A stretch of 64,000 bases of DNA from Crotalaria pallida (GCA_037953625.1 CM075655.1:118861001-118925000); one strand, 5' to 3'; counted from the stretch's first letter, positions 22,124-34,586 are shown. Numbers and translations: made by a program. The notes: generated by a model not told the origin, from the letters alone.

Positions 22124-25100
22124 TGTTAATAAAGTACTAAGTTGTGGGAAATGTTAAGTACATCTAGATATATAGTATGTATATCCAAAAAAAAAAAAAG
22201 ATAATATGGTGTTTTAATCTCGACTAATTTAGCTCTCTGACCTAATTGAAGACAAGTCATTCGCATGGAGATCAGGGGGGATTCACAAAGAATACGTTTA
22301 AGCCAAAGAACCAGAAAAATCGAGGTTCAAACTTCTTGCACTTTCTAATACATCACATGTTTGTCCACCAAAAAATTACATGTAATTCATAAGGAGACTA
22401 GGATATTTGTGAATATATTGTTTATTTTATTGAGTTTTCTTGTTTTCAGCTTTTAAAATTGAGAATATATAAGAACTTGAGAGTGAAAATATTTTATGAA
22501 AAATTGTATATTTCAAAAGTTAAAAAATTTATATATTTAGTTTTTTTAAATAAATTATTTGTGATTTTTATCCTTAACACTAAAAACTGAAAGTTAAAAA
22601 ATGCATATATCGTAATCCCAAAAAAGTTAGACTAATTAATATTTGATTTTGAGACCATGCATAATAAGTTAAACTTATCATGCGTCAAGCCAACATTTGG
22701 AATCATAAATTTTACTAGCTCGAATAAGTATGAAAAAAAAAAACAAAACACACACACAAATAAGCATGTAAATATATAAAGTTTAGATAACAAATTTTGA
22801 ATTAGAATTATACTTGTATCTTTTTGGCATGATACAATCATGATCCGAATTCGAATCAGACGTCCGAGCACAATCACGTGTAACATAAATTGTCACATTT
22901 GATTAAGTAAAACCAATAAATAAGTCCAACACGATCGAACCGATTCGAATAAACAGACAAAATTTCAAGGCTTAGATGATAAATTTGGATCCCAAATTAT
23001 ACCCATATTTTTTTATATGACACAATTATGATTCCAACCTTAACCAAACCAATCAAAACACGATCGGGTAACACAAATTATCACCTTTAACTTGCTCCAA
23101 CTTTATTTTTTTTATTATTTACTCCTATTTCCATATTTATATAACCACTGCAATAATTTAAAAAAAAAAAAGTGTTGCAGTGAGATAGATTAATAGAGTA
23201 AGTAATTTCTATCTAGAAAATGCAGCATTATTTATCAAGAAAATGCCAATCATTCATTCTATTGAGTGCAGCTGTTGAGAATATTGGGATCAATTTTGGA
23301 GCGGCTGTATGTAATTTGTCCCCTTTAGAAACTCGCACCAAAGTAGCTTGCCTTTGCCGCTCCTATACCTACCATCACACACTTCACTATCTACTACTAC
23401 TAACAAACAAAAAGCTTAATAAGAAAGAAGCTGCACTACACTTATAGAGTACTATTATATTATTGTTAGCCCCACTCACAAGGACCAAGCCACCACTACA
23501 TTTTTGTCCCCATTTTGTTACTCATACGAGTACTATCCTTTTGTTGGGGATAACACCGCTAGAAGAACATGGGGATATGATTATTAAGGTGGCACTTCTT
23601 GGTTTTTGGTGTTCCAATGCAAGGGAATTAAACAGGTGGAATGGAACAACCCCTCTATGGTTTATACGGAGTGTGTATTTGTTTTTCATTCACCACTCAC
23701 CTATTCAACCTCTTGTTCATGACAAAGCACATGTAACATGTAACATTCGTGAAACTTGTCATTATTCCTCTCACCGATAAATGATCGATACTCCAAATTC
23801 GAATTCATATGTGTTAAACAAGAAATGTCTCGAAATCCAGTATTCCACGTTACTTACCACTAGCAATTAAATAACACATAATTTAATCCCGAAATATTTC
23901 ATAGATAATAGTATATTTATAGATAACAGTTAATCCATATCCCAAAAGTTAAAAACATATTTATTCTCTAAAAAGTTTCATGAAATTCTTAAAAACATTG
24001 TCTGCTTAAAATTAAACCATATCCCAAAAGTTTTTTCAAAGTTTATTCTCTAACTTACCATGTTTAATTGTGAATAATTATACAAATATTTAACCAATGC
24101 AGTAAACCATATATAAGATTTTACAAAAGTTATAATGAAAGTATCTGGAATCAAAATATGAGGAAGTGCACCCTCCCGTGGTCTTTTTTTTTTTTTTTTT
24201 TTTTAAGTTTGCTTATTAATACTACACATAATAAAAGATGCACCAATTTAATAGTACATGACATATTATTGCTCCATTTGGAATAATTATATCAACATAA
24301 ATTTAATCTTGCCAAGTGATGTAGGGCGCATAAAGGTTTCGTGTAAATGACTAATGATTTATTTGTTTCGAGAGAAACCAAAAAAGAAACAGAAGAGAAA
24401 GAGAGACTTTATCTTGTTTGATAGAGAAAAGAAAGTGAAAACATAAAAACAAACTTTTGGGTTTAAATATTGTGAATAGCAAGAAAAAAGAAAAAGAAAA
24501 TACAAAAGTTTTACCCTATTATTATTGATATGATAAATTTTCCTATCTCAACTCAAATGATCCAAGGAACATAGAGTATGTCCAGATAAGAAAAGTCTCA
24601 AACCAAAACAGACCTCCCAACCTGTCTAATTAACTTGGAATTTGGCCTGGCCAACTTTCTCTGACTTTTTTCAATTTTAAAAAAAAAAGGTTATTTTTGA
24701 ATATAATATTGAGTTAATTAAGTTTTTGGGCCTCGTAAATTTATTTTTCTGGGAGGTTTATTCCCTAGGGTGCAAAGTTTAAAGCTTAGGAATAGTTCTC
24801 GTCTCTTTGTTGGTTATGTTAAATACTGACGTGATATATCAAAATTCACTTCAATCACATATATCACTTAAGTTATATGGATTTATTTTATATTCGATAA
24901 ATACTAGAAATAAAAATACGTTTATATTTTCCCATAACTTCAGTTTTTTTTACTTTTTATGATTTTTTTTCGTATTTTCTTGTGTTTGTTGAATAAATTT
25001 TTTTAAACTAAATTCACATATCATACATGATACATGTAACAGATGATGTGAGTACGTGACGGTGTTAACGTGCATAAATTTTTATATGTGATGTAAGTAC

Positions 25101-25234
25101 TTAAAGGAATTAAATAGACAAAAAGGGACAAATTTCAAAACTTTAAATTTAATAGGGATTAAAATGTCGAATTTTTTTCATAAATGCAAAATTGATCTTT
25201 ATTTAAAGGTTATAAAAACTTAATTAACCTTATA
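22124..25234. other. AT-rich intergenic DNA
   Basis: About 3.1 kb with no supportable gene. It holds long T-runs (24185-24204) and short A-runs. Open frames at 23220-23447 and 23463-23780 lack any recognisable domain; their GC content is slightly higher than the surroundings, but I would not call them genes. Confidence 0.5.
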
Positions 25235-25507
25235 CTCCCTCCATCCCTAAATATATGACCTTTTGAGAGATTTCATGTCCATTAAAAAAGTGAAATAATT
25301 TAGTTAATTGTATTTGAAATATGAACTTTTGATATGTATTTTCAATATTACTCCTATTAATATTATTAAGATTCTAAAAAGTGTTAAATAAATAGGGATG
25401 TTTGTGAAAAAAAAGTAATTAATGATTATTGAAAATTGGTAAAGAGTCTTATAAATAAGGACAAAATAAAAATGTCAAAAGGGTTTTATATTTAGGGACG
25501 GATGGAA
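25235..25507. mobile_element. Stowaway-like MITE with TA target duplication
   Basis: A 273-bp element with inverted ends (CTCCCTCCATCCCTAAATAT and its inverse ending GGACGGATGGAA) between TA dinucleotides. It is the best-preserved relative of 11103-11375 in the window. Confidence 0.9.
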
Positions 25508-26165
25508 TAATATTTATTTTGTACAGCAGCACTCATTAAATTGATATAACTTCAATTATTGGTCGCGGACCAGAAAAGTGTGTCAAATCAAATATGAGTT
25601 TCAAAAAACAAGTTGGAAAAAAAAAATTCAAACACAACCTTGAAGTCAAAATTCACATGCCTCAGCCTCTAAAATCGTATCAATTTCAAAGGAGACTTCC
25701 AAAAAAGCCAAATGCTTCACATGCTATATATTGCATCTCAAGACATATATAGCGTGATTATATTTGACTATTCGCTTTTCTCTCATCACGGTAAGAGAGC
25801 ACAAGGTTGTATGAAACTATGAATTTGGAAAACTAAAACAATATTCTTTGATTTAGTAGTGAATAACATCATTTTCACGTAAATATTTATATTATTTTGA
25901 GTTTATTTATATTATACGTGTAATATACTATAGGTTAAAAAAACTCATAATTAATACAGTAACACATCTGTATAAGAATAATTTTCTTATACTAATAAAA
26001 AAAAATCATGGTCTCAACTGGGAAATAGTAGTTATAAAAACAAATTTTTCATTGGAATATTCCGTTTTTTGTACATTGTAATAATATTCCATTTTTTTAC
26101 GACAATCCATAAGAAATTTACCTACCTTCGTATATTAATGCAATGACATTAATTTTCAAATATTT

Positions 26166-26467
26166 ACGGTATGTCTCATAAGTTAAGTTCATTTAGAAAC
26201 TTAATATTTATTTATACTTCTTTTTTCAAGCATACCATAATTTATTACATTCTCTTTTTCACCATTCATTTTTTCATGTCTCTTCAATATAATATTCTTA
26301 TATTTATTATTACTTTCTCCTATTATTAGATGAAGGTAATTTAGTCAAAATATATCAAATACTTACATCATTCTGTTACAAAAATAAAAAAAAATACTTA
26401 CATCATTTACTCACTTATTAATTTATGTAAAAATTTTATATCAAGATAACTTATGGAACAGAGGGAG
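26166..26467. mobile_element. Stowaway-like MITE, second subfamily
   Basis: Inverted ends built around TCATAAGTTA at the left and TAACTTATGGAACAGAGGGAG at the right, with an AT-rich interior of about 300 bp. It differs in interior from the 273-bp subfamily. Left boundary approximate. Confidence 0.6.
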
Positions 26468-26571
26468 TTGTTAACTTTTTCATATATTTTAAACAAAAAA
26501 ATATTTTTTTGCTTATACTCTTTCAAATAGGAAAAAATACCATTTTTTAGGGACCCTAATAAAATCTGCAA

Positions 26572-27578
26572 AGAATTTTAGTCTACAAACCCCTTATGTT
26601 AGGCCCAAACCCCATTTTAATTGGGAAAGTACTAAAATGGCCTTACTTCTATTTTCCCTCCAAAATAAAAAACAAACCCCAAACCCCAATCCTATTTCTG
26701 GAAAAAAAAAACCCCAACCCCAACCCTTCACCTTCTTCCTACTCAAGTAACCCCCTTCACTCCACCTTCCACATTCTTTCACTTTTATTCATCCTCTCCC
26801 ACATACTAATTGTTTTGTTCCACAGCTACATCCCCTATTGAAGAGAGAGTGAAATTGACATACTCAGGAAAGTATCTTTGATGTTTTCAATTTTGACATA
26901 TTGATGTAACTCTGGAGGCATAATCAGGAACACTTTCATTTAATTTTTATTCACGTTTTTGACATTGAAGCACATAAGGAGTTGCTTTGGACAGTCAATA
27001 TTTGCAAGTAATCATCCTCTGTTTTCGGGTTTTTTTTCGTATCAGTTAATTCCGAAACTGATATATCGGAATTTTTTCAATTTCCGACACGAGTGTGTCG
27101 GAAATTTATTTAATTTACTTAAATTTTAATTCCGAGCAAATTTGTCGGAACAAAAAAAAAAGAAGAAGACCCGAACGAAGAAGAACGAAGAAAGTTGCAG
27201 AAAAAGGAAGAAGGAAGAAGAACGAGCAAGTTGCAGAAAACACAGAACGAAGAACAGACGCAGAAGAAGGAAGAAAGTTGCAGAAAAACGAAGAAGAAGG
27301 AAGAAGAACAAGCAAAAAAGAAACAGAATACATACCTTCAAGTAAGGAAACGAAGAGAAGCACGATGGGGAGAGGAAACTGGGAGAAACGACAGTGATGG
27401 TGAAAAACTCGAATGGAAGAAATGGCTGGGAGGAAGTGCAACGGTTTAGAGGGAAGAGAATGGAGGAAGTGGGGTTTGGGGTTTGGGAAATAGTAGTGAA
27501 TTAAAATGAAGGTATTAAGGAAATATTTGTAAAATGGGGATTTGTGGGCTAACCTAAAGGGTTCGTAGACTAAAATTC
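26572..27578. mobile_element. Non-autonomous MULE with a three-unit palindrome array (element A)
   Basis: About 1 kb with ends GAATTTTAGTCTAC in inverse orientation, continuing as imperfect terminal inverted repeats (AACCC, TTAGG, GCCC blocks). The flanks carry 9-bp direct repeats AATCTGCAA/AATCAGCAA with one mismatch. A CT-rich leader-like segment follows the left end and a GA-rich purine segment precedes the right end, the same layout as the coding MULE at 56219-60376. Three palindrome-ended units lie between. Lys/Arg/Glu-rich open frames at 27095-27449 come from the purine repeat and are not genes. Confidence 0.75.
27050..27150. repeat. Array of three TTCCGA...TCGGAA units in element A
   Basis: Units at 27050-27071, 27082-27103 and 27130-27150 (22, 22 and 21 bp). 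Each has a 5-6 bp left arm TTCCGA and right arm TCGGAA with an unrelated 10-bp core. Spacing between starts is 32 and 48 bp. The arms match the units of the 51.4-kb element except at one base. Confidence 0.85.
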
Positions 27579-27714
27579 AATCAGCAAGAGCTTTCGAATT
27601 CTACATTTTTTTGGGCCTAGGCCTTTCTCATCATCAAATTCCAATGCACACACTATGGGCTTTGGCACAAAAAACCCAGCCTTTGAGTGCCATCGAGAAG
27701 GCATTTGCGTTGTG

Positions 27715-27972
27715 ATATAAATGAAGACACTTTTAATATTTTTATTTTGTCTTTATTTATAATATCTTATACCAATTTTCAATAACAATTAATTACTTCT
27801 TTTCATAAATATTCATATTTATTCAATACTTTTTAGATTTTTAATACTATTAACAGAGATAGTTTTGAAAATACATATCAAATGTTCACATTTCCAATAT
27901 TATTAGCTAAATTAATTAACTTTTTTAATGAACGTGAAATTTATCAAAAGAGTCTTATATATAGGATCTGAT
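27715..27972. mobile_element. Degenerate Stowaway-like MITE
   Basis: The interior aligns by eye with 25235-25507 in inverse orientation (TTTTATTTTGTC, ACCAATTTTCAATAA, AAAATACATATCAAA), but both terminal CTCCCTCC motifs are lost. An old copy. Confidence 0.6.
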
Positions 27973-28068
27973 AGATAAATTTTTAAATGTTTCTAAATTT
28001 TTCAAAGACAATGAAGCAATTACTTTTTCATTCAATAAATCTTATACTTTATATGGCATTAGAAGGAT

Positions 28069-28286
28069 CAACAGGGGTTGACTCAAGTGGTGCGATCCTG
28101 TCAATTTGAGAACTTAGAAATGGAGCCTGAGACTGAGAAGTTTCAGATTCGATTCCCGGTTAACATACCCGCTGGGAAAAACATAGGAACGTAACCTCGT
28201 GCAGGATTAGTCTTAAGGGTTCCTTGGTATAAAAGGTGCTCTTGGGGACACCTGTGGTACTGACCAAAGAATACAGACCAAAAAAG
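28069..28286 (+). mobile_element. tRNA-derived SINE with perfect 18-bp target duplication
   Basis: A 218-bp element flanked by identical 18-bp repeats ATATGGCATTAGAAGGAT (28051-28068 and 28287-28304). It begins CAACAGGGGTTGACTCAAGTGG, carries a box B-like AGATTCGATTCCC near 28145, and ends in an A-rich tail. The perfect duplication implies a fairly recent insertion. It is a different family from the SINEs at 3163 and 42404. Confidence 0.92.
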
Positions 28287-28850
28287 ATATGGCATTAGAA
28301 GGATATTTAAGATGATGAATGTATTAAGGGATATAAAAAAGGTATAAATCTGATAACTTTGAGATTCTAAGTTTGAATCATGAGTATTTTTAAACGGTAA
28401 CTTTTTTAGTTGCATAATTGCCTAATATTTCCCTTAGTGGAGCTTTCATATATGTTGGAATTTAATTCATTATTTTCTTCGTTACATATATGTAATGTAG
28501 TTGAAAGTTACTCACCAAAATTAGGATTAGAAAATGATTAAATGATGTATAAATTTGAGAAACAACTTTATATGATGCTATCAGATTGGCGGTTACAACC
28601 TACCATCGGCTGCGGGAAACAACTTCTCTCGATGAGGATTACAACCTACTACCATCGCCTTCATGCCGACCACAGAATTGGATTTTTTTCATTAATTATT
28701 ATAATTTTAAATTTCTAAAGAGATCAATATGATTTTTTTAATAGATCTTGCTAACAGATGTCTAAGAATACTCTTTAAGCAATCAATAAAAAATAATGTT
28801 TCATTGATAACATATCAATAAAACTTATTAATTTATTGATGAGATTCATG

Positions 28851-28997
28851 GGTATACACTGACGACATAAGGTTTTTATTAATTTATTAATTCACTTGTG
28901 TTACTTTAATCTAAAAACCAATGACTATAAACAGATAAATGATGGATGATGCACTTATGGTGTAAAAAAACCTTTACACTATCGGTGTATTCTTTGT
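28851..28997. mobile_element. Small MITE of the TTTACACTATCGGT family
   Basis: Related to 13966-14102 and 44499-44628: left end GGTATACACTGACGACA, right end CTTTACACTATCGGTGTA, with an internal ATAAATGATGGATGATGCAC. About 147 bp, non-coding. Confidence 0.6.
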
Positions 28998-29129
28998 TTC
29001 ATCTTTATTGAATACAAGACTTTTCAATAATATTTTACTATTTTTGGTGTCTTGAATAGAACAATCATTAGCATTTTTCCTTTTTTTAAAAAAAATAAAT
29101 AAGTCATATAAATAGAAACAAAAAGCATA

Positions 29130-29325
29130 CACTCTTTCCGTTTCCAAATATAAGTCTTTATAAAAGTAAACTTAGACACATAAGTAACGGGTGTATGCGG
29201 AATCTATGTCTCATAAAAAATAAAAAATGGAAGAAAAAACCACAAAAATTCAATACAAATAAAGATATTAATTATATTGCGGAATCTATGTCTCATAATT
29301 TTGACGTATATTAAAAATGGAGGGA
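29130..29325. mobile_element. Stowaway-like MITE, short form with internal duplication
   Basis: Ends CACTCTTTCCGTTTCCAAA and its inverse ending GGAGGGAG. Inside, a GCGGAATCTATGTCTCATAA block occurs twice (near 29197 and 29279). About 196 bp. Confidence 0.65.
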
Positions 29326-29481
29326 GAAATAGCTAACAAAAGTTTGGTTAATAAATAAAGTGCAAATCCAATACTACAGTACATATTACGGGTACTTAGA
29401 AGATCCAGTACTGCAAATTAATGTAAAAGTCTTGATTATTATTAGCAAGAATATTGGTTAAAAAATATATTAAAAAAAAAA

Positions 29482-29674
29482 CCCCGAACGTGTGGTTTAG
29501 TGGTAGGGATTGATCCACGCTTAAACAAGGTCAGGTGTTCGAATCTTGCCTTGTGCATGCAGCAGCGTTAAATCTCGGGGTCAGCTGTCCCACCCATTAG
29601 AGATGTCTACAAGCCAGCGAGGAGATTAGTCACTGCGGTCGGCGGTGGACACTCCGGTTATGGACAAAAAAAAA
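29482..29674 (+). mobile_element. tRNA-derived SINE
   Basis: Box A-like GTGGTTTAGTGGTAGGGAT and box B-like AGGTGTTCGAATCTTG, a GC-rich body of about 190 bp and an A-rich tail. Flanks share an ATATATTAAAAAAAA-type direct repeat. A distinct family from the other SINEs here. Confidence 0.8.
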
Positions 29675-30000
29675 TATATATTAAAAAAAACTTGTACTCG
29701 AAACTTAAATTAACTAATGCTCGATATTTCAGATTCTATATTTTTTAAGATAAAGTTATTTTTTTTACTCTCTTTACCAATATTTTAAAAACACTTTTTA
29801 ACATTTTTTATTAAACTGAGATGATTCTTTGATGATTAAGTAATTAAAAATCTTGATGATTGAGATTAAAAGTTAAAATAATTGATAAATTCAAATATTA
29901 ACCTTAAAATAAATAAAAAATGAAGACATCTAATATATTTTTTAGAAGATCGTTGAAGTCAAGGATATTGTCACATCGATAAAACAACTATCATAAGCAA

Positions 30001-30077
30001 AGTAAAGCTAGATATAGTAAAACCGATGATGGTAAAGCAAGTAAAGCTAGATATAGTAAAACCGATGATGGTAAAGT
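30001..30077. repeat. 39-bp direct tandem duplication
   Basis: Two adjacent copies starting AGTAAAGCTAGATATAG and ending GATGATGGTAAAG. Confidence 0.95.
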
Positions 30078-30499
30078 AGGGTAGATGGTTTTGGACTAAA
30101 TGTAGTAAGGTAAATGTCCATAAAATTTGAGATTAAAAACAAGGTTAAAAAAAGAACTTTCATAAAAAGAATTAAAAATTATGCATAAATATCATTTAAA
30201 AAGAATAGCATCAAAGTATTTCCCATTATTGGGAACTAGAAAATTCGTAGGACTCCAGTTTTTCTTTCCTTTATAATTGCTGGGGAAATTATTGCATATT
30301 CTCTTCCAAGTTCCCTCGTGCATGTTTCACCCATTTCCACATAGGATTATTTACAGTTCCCATCTCAATCCTCGCCGGTAAAACGAGAGGTGGGAAGATT
30401 TTTTTTTTTTTTTAAAGTGAAAAATCAGACGGACTTTCGATGTCATAAAGAAACCTTTTAAGTTTTAATCTATATTTAGTTGTTTACCCGACATTCGAA

Positions 30500-32540
30500 A
30501 TATACTGTATTTAACACAGAACAGGATCAGACAAATTGACGTAAAAATTATACAGCCTTCGGAGAGGTGCCCTGGAAATTTTCTAAAACTACATCCCTGC
30601 TGCTATTTTGCTGTTTTGCTTTATTTGCTCACTGCCCCTCGTGAAAAGAAGAGCAATTCCAGTAATACTTTACAATATTCCTAGCAAATTAATTGCAAGG
30701 TTCCAACTACAGTTTTTTTTTACAACACAATCTTCAAAATCATAGCTAAAAACAACTCTTGCATAGCAGAGGGTAACCAAACTCTGTAACAACAGAATAT
30801 ATACCCTGCCTGAATAGGACCACTGAGATGAGAAGGTTTGACAAAGACATACCGTATAAAAATCTAGTAAGATGTAAGATTCCCTTCAACCCCAACCCTC
30901 CTTTTAATGCGTGCCTTCTTGTATTTTACAAAATGAGTCCATGGATTGGTGATATCATCATAAAAATAAGGACCTGCTAATTATAAGTCATGTGAGCAAT
31001 AAACATTGGCCATAGCACAAAACTGTTAACCTTCATCTCTGATTCCAATTCTGTTCCCATATGTGTTTTCCTACTTGATGAAGAATAAGTAAACATTGTT
31101 AGTATGACAAATGCTAGCAAATGTTTTTAATCCACTAGTTAATAACCGAAATTTAGTGAAAAACTATTGGAAAATACAATTTTTTAAATTTATGAAACAT
31201 GAAGTAATAACCACTTCAGGATCATTTTAACAAGTATAATCCAAACAATAATAGATTAAGCATTCTCATAAAACATGCTCATCTTAGTATGCAGGATACA
31301 TAACCTGTCACAAAAGATATCAAACTTAATGCCTTGCTCAAACCTGGCCCTATAAAAGGTTAGAATATCCAAGAACACAAAACAGTGATATGAAAATTAA
31401 CCATAAAAACCAAAAATAACTTGCCTATTATGCACAATCTAACTATAAAATAATCAAAGTAAAAAATAAAATAATTAAAGTAAGTTTTACTCCATCCGAT
31501 CTTATATGTAAGCCCTTCTCACTAAAAAAACACACTCTTTATGAAAGTTAATTAATGGTATTGTTAGTTACTACTAACTTGCTTAAACAAAGTAACGGTA
31601 TCAATGAAACCTCTGCCCCAAAAGGAGAAGAAAATAATAACAGTTTCCAGATAAGAAGAAGGGTTCCAAAAGTCCTTATTACTAGTATATGGCAATAACA
31701 AAGAACCAATTTATACCTCAGTAAAAACCGAAGATGGGATCATTACTACACAATGAACCTTTTCATTAGACAGGGTATAACATCTCCACAGGATATATCA
31801 CAATATGAAACGAGTAACTGATATTTAATGCCGACTATTAAGCTAGAGCATTCAGATGTCAATTGACATCATTTGTTATACATTGAAGTCCTATTGCTTT
31901 ATGCATCAAAGTTTCAAATCAATCTGAGAGTAAATGGAAAAAATCAAGATCAATCAGTTTACCTCATAGAGCAAGAAATCATATACAAAAGCTGAATAAA
32001 CTGACAGTTAAATTTCACCCCAAGCTGCAGGCCTTTCATTTGTGCTCCCAACACCCTTCACAATTACAACTCACCTAAAATTGTTTCATGAACATTTCGT
32101 CCTTAAAAGCAATGAGAAAAGAGCCAAATTACATGATTTGCATCATGAAACCATAGACATACCCTTTTTTCAGGGTTAAAGCCATTGTTTTCTATGTGAA
32201 TCTTTAAAATATGGCTTTAAGTTGATTGAAACAATAACAATAATAACATTAAGGTAATAAATCCATAAATAATTTGATTCAATTAAAACTTACACAGCTC
32301 ATATACTCCAATCAATAAAATGAAAGCACGTACAATGAAAATCAAATCAAATCTGAGGTAAGGAAAGCCTATTAGAAACTCAACCAAAAAAAAAAAACGT
32401 TCCTCTTTTTTAGTCACAAAACGTTTTTACTAGATTCATATGCTGCTGCATCAGGATCTATAACCATTAATTACAGTTTCCACATATAGCAACGAAATTA
32501 AATCGGATCTGATTGTGAGGAATTAAGAAAAAGAAATAAA
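30500..32540 (-). other. Possible untranslated body of a minus-strand transcript
   Basis: No open frame of useful length is present. The stretch lies directly downstream of the TATA-driven exon at 32.5-32.9 kb and is less repetitive than its surroundings. It may hold introns and a long 3' UTR, or be the body of a long non-coding RNA. At 31490 there is one end of a Stowaway-like MITE (TACTCCATCCG). The transcript reading is an inference. Confidence 0.3.
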
Positions 32541-32543
32541 TAG

Positions 32544-32666
32544 TTACGAGTGGTTGTAGAGAACTCGGAAGCAGAGAGATCTGTCGCCGGAAAACCACCG
32601 CGGCCTCCGATTCAGTTGATGCAAGGCGGGATCCAATTCGCCGCCGCCGCTCCCTCCTCCATTCAT
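32544..32666 (-). CDS. Hypothetical 40-aa ORF in a GC-rich first exon
   Basis: I do not recognise this protein. The first ATG of the presumed transcript (32664-32666) opens MNGGGSGGGELDPALHQ and runs 40 codons to TAA. A GTAACT donor overlaps the stop (exon end at 32548), so the frame may instead continue into a later exon. Supporting a real exon: a TATA box at the right distance, a CT-rich leader of about 190 nt, and GC content far above the flanks. Against it: no downstream coding exon is visible. It could be a peptide, an N-terminal exon, or a non-coding RNA leader. Confidence 0.35.
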   Translation of the reverse strand: MNGGGSGGGELDPALHQLNRRPRWFSGDRSLCFRVLYNHS

Positions 32667-32881
32667 CAGCGCGACACGGTTCCCGACCTGCACCAAGCGA
32701 ATTAGAGGCCGCGCGATAAGAGAAAACGATCGATTTCGCCCAAATCCACCGAACACGGTCTTTCTCTCTCTTCAATCTTTAGAGAGAGAAAGAAAATCGT
32801 GAAACGGAACTCTCAACTCAACACAAAGAGAACCAACCGATGTGGTGGAACGGGGGGAGTGAAGATTGGGTTAGAGAGGGG

Positions 32882-32891
32882 TTATTTATAG
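32882..32891 (-). promoter_or_regulatory. TATA box of the minus-strand GC-rich exon
   Basis: CTATAAATAA on the minus strand. It is followed about 30 bp downstream by a pyrimidine-rich leader (CCCCTCTCTAACCC, then CTTTCTCTCTCTAAAG), as expected for a plant polymerase II promoter. Confidence 0.6.
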
Positions 32892-33653
32892 CGATGACAG
32901 ACGAAGGTGATTTGGACACGTGGCGGGTGCGCGTTCTACATGATGCGGGTTACTGTAAGAGTGGGTTTTATTATTAAGAGAGAGGGGGAGGAATTGGGCT
33001 TGGATTTGGAGGGAATTACGAGGGAATGCCATTTTTGGGTGAAGGGGGAAAGAAATACGTGGATGCACGTGCGCGTGTTCTGCCTGCAACTACTGCGGGA
33101 TTTCGCTGCTACTGCTGCTGTTGCGGTGGATTTGCGAATGAGAGAGTTTGCACTTACAACGTTAACGTGGTTTAGGTTTGGGCCATCATGGGCTGCACTC
33201 CTACGCCCTTATGTCAACAAAATATCCTTGGAGCATTATTTATGAAAAGTACTAAGAAATTAAATTTGTTCATCCACATTTTTTCATTAATGTGTTTTTA
33301 TTATAATGAGTATGTTTGTTTGTGTAACCATATTATTATAAGCTACTAAAATAAACTTATTTACATGGACAAATTCTAACTTTCATAAATTCCACTTGAA
33401 CATTTTTTATCTTTAACATTTAGATACTCTTTTTGTCCTATAAGGATGGTTAAAAAATTCAAAAATAAAAAAAATAAGGAGACACACATTTAATTGTTTG
33501 TCTAACACATTATCAATTATTAAACAACTAATTTAATGCATTTTGCATGGATTAAACAATCACAATTCAAAGTTTACACTTTCTAAATTTTTCATTTATT
33601 GTTTTAACTATAGTTTTGGACAAAAAATTTAGTCATTTTTTAGTATCCTACTA
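32892..33653. other. Intergenic, upstream side of the TATA box
   Basis: The first 300 bp are GC-richer than average, with GCGGGTGCGCG and TGCACGTGCGCGTG motifs, the latter containing CACGTG (a G-box core) near 33065. This is probably promoter DNA of the minus-strand exon. The rest is AT-rich. An open frame across 32907-33245 has no recognisable domain. Confidence 0.4.
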
Positions 33654-33932
33654 CTCCCTACGATCTTTATTATAAGTTCATTTGACTAATTTTCACACCC
33701 TTTAATAAACTTAGTTAATATTGTTACTGATATTGGAAATGTAAATATTTGGTACAGTATACTTTTTCAAAAATACCGCTATGATTATTATTGAGAATCT
33801 AAAAAGTGTTGAGTAAATAAGGATGTTTGTGGAAAAAAAAAGTAATTAATGTCATTGGAAGTTGGAAATTTGACTTATATTAAGAATCAAAGAAAAGTTT
33901 TAAAAAGGACCTGTATATAAAACCAGAAGAAG
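33654..33932. mobile_element. Stowaway-like MITE
   Basis: Left end CTCCCTACGATCTTTATTATAAG after TA, with the interior blocks TGAGAATCTAAAAAGTGTTGAGTAAATA and GTAATTAATG shared with the 273-bp subfamily. The right end is degenerate (CCAGAAGAAG). About 280 bp. Confidence 0.7.
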
Positions 33933-34586
33933 TAGTACTTAATTTTATTTGTTCTCTTGTCTAACCTTTATCTCTTTTACCAATCCTCAAAACACTGATG
34001 AATACATTTAAATATTAATTACCACGAAGTGCAATTCATTTTCATAACTAATACAGATAAATTAATATTATATTAATGTCATATACAATGAAATTTATTT
34101 ATTACAGTAGGTCATAGAAAGAAAAAAATTTGTCTCCCTCCCTGTATTCTTTCCTTAATTTGTCCTTGAAGTTGTTTATGATGTTATGATTTTTTTAATG
34201 CCTAACATGTTATATGCATAGATTTAAAAACTTTGAGAAATAGAATAAATAAAAATATAAATTTTGAATTTGATTAATAAAGATGATAATGAGAATAATA
34301 GGGGGAAGTTTTTTTCAATATCAATTAAATATAAGAAAACCCGAAAACGCAAGATTGAGAAAATAATATAAAAAAGGAAGAAAGATTTGAAATAAAGAAT
34401 AATAATTCATAATCTATGTAATATTATATTACCGGTGATTCCCCGCATTTACTACTGCATCCCGCTCATTTGCTCCCTGGCATGGTCCCCACTGTCTATT
34501 TCCTCCTTCCTAACTTCCCCTCTCACAATAGCTGCCCAAATTTCCCCAATCTCCAATTGAAATTGAAAATTCTGCCCGCCCAAATT

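Noticed and set aside
23220..23780. Two adjacent open frames of 75 and 105 aa
   Set aside because: No domain, no leader or promoter signal, and no joining splice sites that give a longer product.
27095..27449. Lys/Arg/Glu-rich open frames and their reverse Leu/Phe/Ser-rich counterparts
   Set aside because: These are products of a GAAGAA-type purine repeat in element A.
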